DNA from: an uncultured Thermoleophilia bacterium
GTDB taxonomy: Bacteria > Actinomycetota > Thermoleophilia > UBA2241
Reading direction: 5' to 3'
Assembly (NCBI GenBank): GCA_903921965.1
Contig: CAIXSE010000267.1
Location: 1 to 6,107 of the forward strand
Length of the DNA: 6,107 bases
A program made the position numbers and the translations under genes. The notes under the pieces are model-generated. The model was not told the origin of the DNA, ran no database searches, and was given only the letters and a program-made list of their open reading frames with translations. How positions within the stretch are numbered: the stretch's first letter is position 1; each line of letters opens with the position of its first letter. Below are positions 1-5,755 of the stretch, in pieces.

Positions 1-1892
1 ACGACCGCCGGCGTCAGCGTGACCCCGAACGTCTCCGCCACGTGCGCCGCCTCCCGCAGCACCTCGTCCGCCACGGCGTGCTCGTGCAACAGCCGCGCGT
101 CGATGGGCAGGTTGAGCGGCACCTCGATCACGTACAGGCCGACGATCGACGAGTTGCGCTCGGTGGCGAGCTGACAGGCGAGCACCATCATCTCGTCGGT
201 CACCTGCGTGCCGGTGATGGGCACCAGCAGCTGGTCGTAGACGACGTCCTCCTGCATGGTCGTGGGCAGGGCGGGCGACTTGACGGTGGCGGTCAGCGAG
301 TAGCCCCTGGACTTGCGGTAGATGACGTAGCCGAGGAGACCGACGCCCATCCAGGCGAAGCCCACGAGGCGGCTCTGCGGCTGGTAGTAGACGATGACGC
401 ACCAGACCGCGAACGTGCCCATGGCGCCGAAGACCGCCGTCAGGGGCACGGAGGCGCCGAACAGACGCACGTTCAGCGGCGCCCGGAACGGCCGCTCCAG
501 CTCCGGCTCCCGGTAGCGCAGGCTGATCACGCTCAGGTGCGCGGCCGTGAACGAGATCATCGAGCCGAAGGCGTACAGGTCCGCCAGCAGGGTGATCTCG
601 CCGGGCGACACGAGGATGAGGGCGATGACGCCGAAGAAGACGATGGCCACGTACGGCGTCATGCGCGTCGGGTGCACGCGGCCGAGCACCTGGGGCAGCT
701 GTCTGTGCTGCCCGAGCGAGTACGCCAGTCGCGACACACCGATGATGCCGGCGTTGGTCGCGATGAAGAGGATCGTCGCGGCGAGGATGCCGACCCAGGG
801 CCCCAGGACCATGCGCAGCCAGGACAGGTTGTCGGGCAGGAAGCGCACCATGCCCAGCACCGGGTCCTCCAGGTAGTTGCTCCCGAGCTGCGTGCCGTGG
901 AGCTCCGTGACGAGCTCGCCCTCGATGGACTGCACCGGCCCTGTGGGCTTCTGCGCCGGGATCACGACGCTGCCGTCGGGGAGCTGGACGACCGGCACGT
1001 AGGCCACCTTCGTCGGGTCGCTCTTGAGCACGTACGTGCCTTCGATCTGCCCCTTGACCACCGGCACCGGCCGCGTGAGGCCGCTCGTCCGGTCGACCAC
1101 CACCTCGTTGTAGCCCACCTTCATCGCGGAGAGCGCCGCCAGCGGCATGCCGATGTAGACGATCAGCACGGCGGCGATGACGAGGTTGATGGAACGCGGC
1201 ACGTCCTTCTGCGGCCGCGTGGCCTCCTCGGCCATGTTGGAGATCGTCTCGATGCCCGTGTACGCGACGGTGCCGATGGCGAGGCCGTACAGGAACTGCT
1301 GCCACGTGGGGGCGATGCCCCACTGGATCTGGTCGATGAGGATCCGCGGCTCGAGCAGGAGCACGAGGGCGATGATCATGATGAGCACCTGGGTGCCCAG
1401 GTCGAGCACGGCCAGCAGGATGTTGAGGCGCGCCGCCTCCTTGATCCCGACGACGTTGATGACCACGAGCACGACGATGGTGATCGCGCCGCCGATGGTG
1501 TTGTACGGCCACTCGCGGAGGACCGGCCAGAAGATCGAGAGGTACTGCGGCACGAACAGGGCCGAGATGGCGATGGTGGCCGTGTACACCAGCATCTGAC
1601 CCCAGCCGATGCCGAAGCTGACGAACTCGTTGAAGCCGCGGCGCGCGAAGCTGGACGCGCCGCCGGCCTCGGGCATCGCGGCGGTGGCCTCGGAGTACGA
1701 CCAGGCGGTGGCCACGAAGAGCACGCCGGTGATGACGAACACCAGCGGCGTGAGGCCGAGCGCGGCGGCCGCGACCACCCCGAGTGCGTAGTAGATGGAC
1801 GAGCCGACGTTGCCGTAGGCCGTGCTGAACAGGGCGCCGACGCCGAGGACCCTGTGGAGGGCCTGCCCGTCTCTGCGCTTGCGTCTGGCCAC
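1..1892 (-). CDS. APC-family amino acid permease fused to a C-terminal UspA domain (3' end outside the window)
   Basis: This is probably a cytoplasmic-membrane amino acid or polyamine transporter of the APC superfamily; the substrate cannot be read from sequence. The 630 visible residues hold about 12 hydrophobic helices, at roughly 17-42, 46-66, 92-118, 132-150, 158-180, 197-216, 233-256, 361-390, 412-428, 434-457, 480-502 and 508-526. Helix 1 carries the glycine-rich break GNVGSSIYYALG. Helix 6 and the following loop show the family pattern YTGIETISNMAEEATRP followed by DVPRSI. From about residue 548 (VYDQLLVPITG) a universal-stress-protein fold begins with its first beta strand and helix; its nucleotide-binding motif would lie beyond the window. 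The GTG start is fixed by an in-frame TGA three codons upstream, with GAGG just before it. The next in-frame ATG lies within helix 2's exit, near residue 73. Odd point: the loop between helices 7 and 8 is about 104 residues. The gene follows the two-component pair on the same strand, 241 nt away. Confidence 0.93.
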   Translation of the reverse strand, partial: MARRKRRDGQALHRVLGVGALFSTAYGNVGSSIYYALGVVAAAALGLTPLVFVITGVLFVATAWSYSEATAAMPEAGGASSFARRGFNEFVSFGIGWGQMLVYTATIAISALFVPQYLSIFWPVLREWPYNTIGGAITIVVLVVINVVGIKEAARLNILLAVLDLGTQVLIMIIALVLLLEPRILIDQIQWGIAPTWQQFLYGLAIGTVAYTGIETISNMAEEATRPQKDVPRSINLVIAAVLIVYIGMPLAALSAMKVGYNEVVVDRTSGLTRPVPVVKGQIEGTYVLKSDPTKVAYVPVVQLPDGSVVIPAQKPTGPVQSIEGELVTELHGTQLGSNYLEDPVLGMVRFLPDNLSWLRMVLGPWVGILAATILFIATNAGIIGVSRLAYSLGQHRQLPQVLGRVHPTRMTPYVAIVFFGVIALILVSPGEITLLADLYAFGSMISFTAAHLSVISLRYREPELERPFRAPLNVRLFGASVPLTAVFGAMGTFAVWCVIVYYQPQSRLVGFAWMGVGLLGYVIYRKSRGYSLTATVKSPALPTTMQEDVVYDQLLVPITGTQVTDEMMVLACQLATERNSSIVGLYVIEVPLNLPIDARLLHEHAVADEVLREAAHVAETFGVTLTPAV

Positions 1893-1922
1893 GCCGCCTC
1901 AGAGCTCCCGCGGGCAGGCGGC
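1893..1922 (-). promoter_or_regulatory. Possible Shine-Dalgarno-masking hairpin before the permease start
   Basis: On the minus strand GCCGCCT (1916-1922) is a perfect complement of AGGCGGC (1893-1899), which contains part of the ribosome-binding GAGG and ends directly at the GTG start codon. The loop is 16 nt and contains the self-complementary CCCGCGGG. If it forms in the mRNA, the hairpin would hide the ribosome-binding site. In DNA this rich in G+C a 7-bp stem can arise by chance, so this is a structural observation and not a proven control element. Confidence 0.3.
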
Positions 1923-2133
1923 AGCCCGCACGTACGCGCGCGGGCCCTGGCCGGCAACGGTGATGACGAGTGGCGACACGCCGCGTTCCCCCTGGAGCGC
2001 CCCGGAATGACTCTCCGACCATTCAAGCAGGGGGGCGGCAGGCGGGCATCAAGCCGACGAGTGACCGGCGTTCGGCCTTTCGGCTGATTCTCGAGTCATC
2101 CGGCCGTCCGAGCGCGCCGGCGCGCCGGCGCGC
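1893..2133. other. Intergenic gap between response regulator and permease
   Basis: This 241-nt stretch separates two minus-strand genes. I found no convincing coding frame; the frames crossing it are shadows of the permease or the regulator. It holds the palindrome next to the regulator stop codon and the possible SD-masking stem before the permease. I could not identify a promoter with good -35 and -10 boxes, so it is unclear whether the permease has its own promoter or is read from the two-component operon. Confidence 0.5.
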
Positions 2134-2135
2134 TC
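2110..2135 (-). terminator. 26-nt perfect GC palindrome at the end of the response regulator, possible terminator
   Basis: Bases 2110-2135 read the same on both strands and consist of a GCGCGCCG unit repeated 2.75 times with GAG and CTC ends. It overlaps the last two bases of the regulator stop codon. In RNA it could fold into a stem of about 10 bp with a short loop. No T-run follows in the direction of transcription, so it would be a U-less terminator of the kind suggested for actinobacteria, or a transcript-end stabiliser or protein-binding palindrome. Confidence 0.45.
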
Positions 2136-2781
2136 AGACGAGGCCGCGCCGGATGGCGAGCGCGCAGGCCTCCGTGCGTGTGGAGCAGCCCAGCTTGGCG
2201 ATGACGCTGCTCACGTGTGTCTTCACCGTGGACACGCCGATCACGAGCCGGGCGGCGATGTCGGCGTTGGTGAGGCCCTCGGCCATGAGCCTGAGCACCT
2301 CGCGCTCCCGCTGCGACAGCGTGTCGCCGATCTCGCGAGGCGCGGCGACCGCCTTGACGAGCACGTCGGCGGCCTCCGGCGCGAGCGTCGAGCGGCCCTC
2401 GCTGGCCGCGCGGATGGCGTCGGCGAGCTGGTCGGCCGAGACGTTCTTCATGAGGTAGCCGATGGCGCCGGCACGGAGCGTCTCCCCGACCAGCGACTCG
2501 TCGGTGAAGCTGGTGAGCGCCACGACACGCGTGCCCGGGCAGCTCTCGAGGATGAGCCGCGTGGCCTCCACGCCGGTCATGTCGGGCATCACGAGGTCCA
2601 TCAGCACGACGTCCGGGACCTCGCGCCGGCACACCGCCACGGCCTCGGCGCCGGTCTCGGCCTGCGCGACCAGGGCGATGTCGTCGAAGATGGCGAGGAC
2701 GGCCTCGAGCCCGCTGCGCACGAGCAGGTGGTCGTCCACGATCACGACCCTGATCGGTCCGCCCCCGGCACCCTCGCTCAT
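2134..2781 (-). CDS. NarL/FixJ-family two-component response regulator
   Basis: A 215-residue cytoplasmic transcription factor, normal length for the family. The receiver domain covers about residues 11-125: the acidic pair D16-D17 (VVIVDDH), the phosphoacceptor D62 (PDVVLMD), switch residue T90 (VVALTS) and the conserved lysine K112 (GYLMK) are all present. A LuxR-type helix-turn-helix occupies about 155-215, with LSQREREVL, GLTNADIAARL and STVKTHVSSVIAKLG. All key residues are intact, so it should be phosphorylated and bind DNA as a dimer. The ATG start overlaps the kinase stop codon in the arrangement ATGA, and GGAGGA lies 5 nt upstream inside the kinase gene, so translation is probably coupled to the kinase. 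The longer upstream frame is a shadow of the kinase. Its target genes are unknown; the neighbouring redox operon or permease are reasonable guesses from position only. Confidence 0.96.
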   Translation of the reverse strand: MSEGAGGGPIRVVIVDDHLLVRSGLEAVLAIFDDIALVAQAETGAEAVAVCRREVPDVVLMDLVMPDMTGVEATRLILESCPGTRVVALTSFTDESLVGETLRAGAIGYLMKNVSADQLADAIRAASEGRSTLAPEAADVLVKAVAAPREIGDTLSQREREVLRLMAEGLTNADIAARLVIGVSTVKTHVSSVIAKLGCSTRTEACALAIRRGLV

Positions 2782-4292
2782 GCGTCTCCTCCCGTCCTTG
2801 TCTCCCCGCTCCACTCTACAGTGACCACGGTCCCCCTGCCGCTCGCGCCGTCGATGGCGAGCGCCAGGCCGGCGGTCTCGGCCCTCTCGCGCATGATACC
2901 CAGTCCCAGATGCCCCGGGGCCGCGGAGCCTGATGCGAACCCTCTGCCGTCGTCTCCGACGACGAGCCGCACGCCGGGGCCGGCGGCGTCCAGCCGCACC
3001 CACGCGGAGGTCGCGCCGGCGTGGCGCTCGATGTTGGTGATCGCCTCCTGGGCGATGCGGTACAGGGCGACGGTGACGTCGGGCGGCAGAGCGACGTCGC
3101 CTCTCACGCTGACCTCGACGTCGATGAGGATGCGGCCCTCGGCCGCGGCCACCAGCTGCTCCAGCAGCCGCGGCAGCGAGGCGGCCTCCAGCGACTGCGG
3201 CCGCATCTCCAGCAGGAGCGCGCGCATCTCGGCGAGGGCGCCGCGCGTGAGGCGCTCCATCTCTTCGACGTTCCGCCGCGCCTCCTCCGTGGGCGGCTCC
3301 CAGCGGCGGCGCACCGCCTCCGCCTTGAGCGAGGCCGCGAACAGCGACTGCGTCACCGAGTCGTGCAGGTCGCGCGCCAGGCGCGAGCGCTCACTGGCCA
3401 CGGCGGCCTGGGCCACCGTGGCACGCAGGCGGGCGTTCTCGAGCGCGAGCGCGACCTGCCCGCCGAACGACGCCACGAGACGCAGGTCGACGTGGCTGAA
3501 CCCGCGCGGCGTCCTGTAGCAGAGCGCGAGCACGCCGTAGGGGTGGTCGCGGACGAGCAGCGGCACCGCGAGCAGGTCGCCGCTGCCATCCGCGGCCGGC
3601 CGGTCGCCGAGGGCCACGAGCGGCCGGCCCTCGTCCAGCGCCCGGGCGACCGTGGCGGTGGTGAGGCCGGGGGCGAAGCCGGTCGAGGCGGCCACCGCCA
3701 GCTCACCGCTCTCGCGGCCGCGCCGGTACAGAAGGCAGCCGTCCCCGTCGAGCAGCAGGGTGGCCTGCTCCACCACGCCGCCGAACAGGTCGGCGAGCGG
3801 CCGGTCGGGATCGAGCACGGCGACCTCCTGCAGCGTGCGCAGCTGGTCGCCGAGCTCCTCCAGCCGGCGCGTCGTGGCGCGCTCCGCCTCGTAGGACTGG
3901 TCGACGCGCTTGAACAGGTAGGCCAGCACGATCAGACCGGCGCCACTGAGCACGCTGAAACAGACCACGGTGATCGTCGGCCCGTCGGTGCGCCCCTGCA
4001 CGATCATCACGTACAGGGCGAGTCCGAGGCACAGCAGGCTGACGGCGATGGTCATCCGCACCCGCAGCGTCAGGGCCGCGACGGTGACCGGCACGAGGTA
4101 GAACCCGGCGATCGGGTAGCTCGGGAAGGCGATGTCGAGGAGCAGGGCGCCGGCGATGGCGACGCCGATGAGCGTGAGCGCGGCCCGCCGGTGCCTGCTC
4201 AGCCACGAGATACGGGCCACGAAGCGCGACAGCCGGTCCGGCGACCCCGGCTCGGGAGGCGACACGACAGCCTGGCGGGATTCCTCGGCCAC
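2778..4292 (-). CDS. Membrane-bound GAF-domain sensor histidine kinase (HisKA_3 type)
   Basis: Partner kinase of the overlapping NarL-type regulator. With the chosen start it has 504 residues. Four hydrophobic helices lie at about 37-55, 58-76, 80-99 and 106-127 with very short connecting loops, so there is almost no extracytoplasmic sensor. A short coiled linker (about 130-158) leads to a GAF domain (about 160-290). The dimerisation and phosphoacceptor helix has RDLHDSVTQSLF with H310. The ATPase domain follows, with N420 in EAITNIERHAG, the D-box VGDDGRGF at 445-452 and the G-box HLGLGIMRERA near 461. All catalytic boxes are intact. Start: I prefer the GTG at 4292 because a -10/-35 pair ends 9 nt before it, giving a leaderless transcript. 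Alternative in-frame GTGs at 4328 and 4358 add up to 22 Arg/Ala-rich residues, lack a clear ribosome-binding site, and the outermost lies almost on the upstream hairpin. The signal sensed is unknown. Confidence 0.95.
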   Translation of the reverse strand: MAEESRQAVVSPPEPGSPDRLSRFVARISWLSRHRRAALTLIGVAIAGALLLDIAFPSYPIAGFYLVPVTVAALTLRVRMTIAVSLLCLGLALYVMIVQGRTDGPTITVVCFSVLSGAGLIVLAYLFKRVDQSYEAERATTRRLEELGDQLRTLQEVAVLDPDRPLADLFGGVVEQATLLLDGDGCLLYRRGRESGELAVAASTGFAPGLTTATVARALDEGRPLVALGDRPAADGSGDLLAVPLLVRDHPYGVLALCYRTPRGFSHVDLRLVASFGGQVALALENARLRATVAQAAVASERSRLARDLHDSVTQSLFAASLKAEAVRRRWEPPTEEARRNVEEMERLTRGALAEMRALLLEMRPQSLEAASLPRLLEQLVAAAEGRILIDVEVSVRGDVALPPDVTVALYRIAQEAITNIERHAGATSAWVRLDAAGPGVRLVVGDDGRGFASGSAAPGHLGLGIMRERAETAGLALAIDGASGRGTVVTVEWSGETRTGGDA

Positions 4293-4301
4293 GACGGGAC
4301 C

Positions 4302-4330
4302 AGCGTATCTTCCGCGGAGCGGGGCCACAA
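4302..4330 (-). promoter_or_regulatory. Candidate promoter of the histidine kinase operon
   Basis: On the minus strand TTGTGG (4325-4330) and TACGCT (4302-4307) are separated by exactly 17 nt. They match the -35 consensus TTGNNN and the actinobacterial -10 pattern TANNNT. The kinase GTG at 4292 lies 9 nt after the -10 box, which would place the transcription start at or within a few bases of the start codon. The match is modest, but the position fits: it lies just after the preceding operon's hairpin. Confidence 0.4.
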
Positions 4331-4362
4331 TCGCGCGCCGGACGGCGCGGCGCCGCACACGC

Positions 4363-4405
4363 GAAGGCCCCCCGCTCCGCGGCGTCCGCGGAGAGAGGGG
4401 CCTTC
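4363..4405 (-). terminator. Long hairpin terminator after the cytochrome/cysteine-tail operon
   Basis: The outer arms GAAGGCCCC (4363-4371) and GGGGCCTTC (4397-4405) pair over 9 bp. Inside, CTCCGCGG (4375-4382) pairs with CCGCGGAG (4386-4393) around a 3-nt loop, leaving a 3-by-3 internal loop. The hairpin begins about 40 nt after the stop codon of the small cysteine-tail gene. There is no T-tract on either side, so it would be a U-less terminator. Its symmetry means it could act in either direction. Confidence 0.75.
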
Positions 4406-4444
4406 CCGGGCCCGGCTGCCCGCCCGTCCGGCGGGAGGCGGGCG

Positions 4445-4795
4445 CTACTGCAGCGCGTGGCAGTTGCTGGCCGCGCAGCCCGTCTGCGGGCAGTACATCA
4501 GGCCGTTGGCGTCGGGCGTGTAGACGCTGCTCGGGTAGCCGTAGGGACCGGTGCTCTCTGTCTGCTGGCTCGAGCTCTGGTCGCCGGAGCTCTGCTGCCC
4601 ATTGCCCTGGTCGTACCCCTGGCCGCCCGAACCCGTGCCGGTGCTCTGGACGGCGGTCTGCGTGGTGGCAGCGGCGGCGGCCGCGGTGTCGGTGCCGGCG
4701 ATGCGGTCGGTGGCCTGCACGGTGGCCACCACCCCGATCGCCGTGAACGCCGTGAGCACGAGCACGGCGACGGTGTTCCTGAGCCTGCGGTTCAC
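4445..4795 (-). CDS. Small exported or membrane-anchored protein with a C-x4-C-x4-CH tail, unknown function
   Basis: I do not recognise this 116-residue protein as a named family. It has a basic start (MNRRLR), one hydrophobic helix (about 7-28) that could be an anchor or signal peptide (possible cleavage after VQA at 26-28), then a Ala/Thr and Gln/Ser/Gly-rich, probably disordered stretch (about 36-82). It ends in a compact tail where C102, C107 and C112 are spaced five residues apart and C112 is followed by H113. CAASNCH matches the rare CX4CH haem c attachment pattern, but could also be a metal or disulfide site. The GTG start is preceded by GGAGG with 4 nt spacing. The overlapping ATG is followed at once by TGA, so it is not the start. 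The gene lies 28 nt downstream of the cytochrome b gene and is probably co-transcribed, suggesting an outward-facing partner of that cytochrome (inference). Confidence 0.82.
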   Translation of the reverse strand: MNRRLRNTVAVLVLTAFTAIGVVATVQATDRIAGTDTAAAAAATTQTAVQSTGTGSGGQGYDQGNGQQSSGDQSSSQQTESTGPYGYPSSVYTPDANGLMYCPQTGCAASNCHALQ

Positions 4796-4823
4796 ATGTC
4801 CTCCACTTCTGTACGCGACGCGG

Positions 4824-5426
4824 TCACGCGCGCGGGTCGGTCGGCGGGTACGGCGGCGGAGCCCAGGCGCGGACGGGCTCACGGACCGGCACGAGGCCGG
4901 GGGCCGCGGCCAGGCGGCGGTTCTCACGCCGCAGGCCGGCCAGTGCCGCGTCTTCGGGGCACGACACGGGCGTGCCGCTCCCCGCCACGCGGCCGGCGAA
5001 GTTCAGGGTGCACTTGTAGATCCAGCGCCAGTGCAGCACGGTGTGCACGAGGAGCAGCACGATGGTGAAGTCGGCGCTCCAGCCGTGCACGGTCACCCAG
5101 ATGCTCGTGGGCGTGAGGTGGACGCCGACGACCGGCGCCACGACCTGGGAGATCATCAGGCCGCTCATCATCGCCGTGACGGCGAGCACGAACAGCACCG
5201 TGTCGATGACGAGGTCGAGGCGAGAGCCGTGCCAGAGCTTCTCGGCGAAGGTCGTCATGACGCGCAGCACCTTGTCCCAGTTGATCACCAGGTGGTACAG
5301 CAGCGGGACGATGAGGGCGACGCTGAGCCACTCGTGCCAGGCCAGACCGGTCCAGCCCGGGTTGAAGGCAGCGAGGAGCGCGCCGAACATCGCCAGGTCG
5401 AGCAGCAAGCGCCCTCGTACCGACAT
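4824..5426 (-). CDS. DUF4405-like membrane cytochrome b protein
   Basis: A 200-residue integral membrane protein with four helices at about 8-24, 33-49, 71-99 and 112-133. Histidines sit where a four-helix b-type cytochrome would bind haem: H31 (HEWLS), H45 (YHLVINW), H114 (VHGWSADF), and H128 and H132 (LLLVHTVLHWRWI). The pattern resembles DUF4405 and the cytochrome b subunits of formate dehydrogenase and hydrogenase, which pass electrons between a periplasmic partner and the quinone pool. That assignment is from memory of the motif pattern, not a search. After helix 4 a soluble tail (about 150-200) contains C156 and a proline-rich end (APPPYPP). The ATG start has AAAGGA 6 nt upstream; the same frame runs back to 5915, but that extension is Arg/Pro-rich noise. 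It is the first gene of an operon with the CX4CH protein. No catalytic oxidoreductase subunit is in view. Confidence 0.88.
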   Translation of the reverse strand: MSVRGRLLLDLAMFGALLAAFNPGWTGLAWHEWLSVALIVPLLYHLVINWDKVLRVMTTFAEKLWHGSRLDLVIDTVLFVLAVTAMMSGLMISQVVAPVVGVHLTPTSIWVTVHGWSADFTIVLLLVHTVLHWRWIYKCTLNFAGRVAGSGTPVSCPEDAALAGLRRENRRLAAAPGLVPVREPVRAWAPPPYPPTDPRA

Positions 5427-5485
5427 CGCAGGTCCTTTCTTCGTGATCTCTTCTCTACGGTGCGGCGTGGTGCCGGTGCCGCGGA

Positions 5486-5495
5486 CCAACGTTGG
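5486..5495. promoter_or_regulatory. 10-bp perfect palindrome upstream of the cytochrome b gene
   Basis: CCAACGTTGG is a perfect inverted repeat about 60 nt before the cytochrome b start codon, in the zone where a promoter would be expected. It is relatively AT-containing for this region. It might be an operator, but a single 10-bp palindrome is weak evidence. Confidence 0.25.
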
Positions 5496-5520
5496 CAGAC
5501 GCAGGTTCAGTCCGGCTTGT

Positions 5521-5543
5521 GGCCCGTTTACAGACCCGTAACC
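5521..5543 (-). promoter_or_regulatory. Inverted-repeat element, copy 1, facing the cytochrome b operon
   Basis: Read on the minus strand this is GGTTAC, six bases (gggtct), GTAAAC, one base, then GGCC. The core TTAC-N6-GTAA is a perfect dyad, the geometry expected for a dimeric helix-turn-helix protein; the 6-nt spacer resembles CRP/FNR-type sites, although the half-site differs from the classic ones. The element agrees with copy 2 at 19 of 23 positions. It ends 94 nt before the cytochrome b start codon and is oriented toward that gene. Confidence 0.6.
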
Positions 5544-5644
5544 GGCTCGCCGCAGGCCGGGGCCGCGCAGACCCGGGAGTCGTCCGCCGCGGCGCCGGCG
5601 CTCGATCCGCATCGGCAGATACCTCGTCGCGCGCGCGGGCAGGC

Positions 5645-5667
5645 GGTTACGGAGCCGTAAACCGGCC
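5645..5667 (+). promoter_or_regulatory. Inverted-repeat element, copy 2, facing the Ala/Pro-rich gene
   Basis: On the plus strand this reads GGTTAC, six bases (ggagcc), GTAAAC, one base, then GGCC. Both six-base halves and the GGCC end are identical to copy 1 on the opposite strand, and TTAC-N6-GTAA is again a perfect dyad. It ends 88 nt before the plus-strand ATG, nearly the same distance as copy 1 to its own gene. The centres of the two copies are 119 nt apart. Confidence 0.6.
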
Positions 5668-5755
5668 GCACACGTCTCGCAATCCGAGGGGGGCATCATC
5701 ACTCCCGAGGGCCGGCTACCTACGCCGGTACACGCGCCACGGAAGAGGTACGGAG

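Larger units (their letters stand above)
5427..5755. other. Divergent intergenic region
   Basis: This 329-nt region lies between the minus-strand cytochrome b gene and the plus-strand Ala/Pro-rich gene. It contains the two 23-bp elements, the CCAACGTTGG palindrome and short GC-rich inverted repeats between the elements. I see no supported coding frame. I could not assign -35 and -10 boxes for either gene with confidence. Its role is presumably to hold both promoters and their shared control sites. Confidence 0.6.

Noticed and set aside
1376..2026. 216-residue minus-strand frame overlapping the permease start
   Set aside because: It is a Ser/Arg/Pro-rich shadow in another frame of the permease. 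It contains no hydrophobic segments or motifs.
42..2087. 681-residue plus-strand open frame
   Set aside because: It is very rich in His, Asp, Arg and Gly with no domain, and lies opposite the well-supported permease gene. This is the usual antisense shadow of GC-rich coding DNA.
2782..3003. Longer start for the response regulator
   Set aside because: The extension lies inside the kinase gene and is Arg-rich. The ATG at 2781 has a strong ribosome-binding site and is followed by the receiver's first strand.
2215..3519. 434-residue plus-strand open frame
   Set aside because: It lies opposite the regulator and the kinase, has the same His/Asp/Arg-rich shadow composition, and shows no recognisable motif.
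3021..4523. 500-residue plus-strand open frame
   Set aside because: It is antisense to the kinase and runs through the terminator hairpin into the small gene. Its composition is Gln/His/Arg-rich noise.
4796..4927. N-terminal extension of the small cysteine-tail gene
   Set aside because: The extra residues overlap the end of the cytochrome b gene and are Arg/Pro-rich. The GTG at 4795 has GGAGG and begins a typical basic-plus-hydrophobic export segment.
4551..5660. 369-residue plus-strand open frame over the cytochrome operon
   Set aside because: It covers two minus-strand genes with good ribosome-binding sites and clear helices. Its own translation has no coherent domain.
5521..5667. The two 23-bp elements as ECF or SigB-type promoters
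   Set aside because: Copy 2 has a downstream CGTC, but at 22 nt spacing, and copy 1 has no equivalent. The dyad symmetry fits an operator better than a sigma-factor site.
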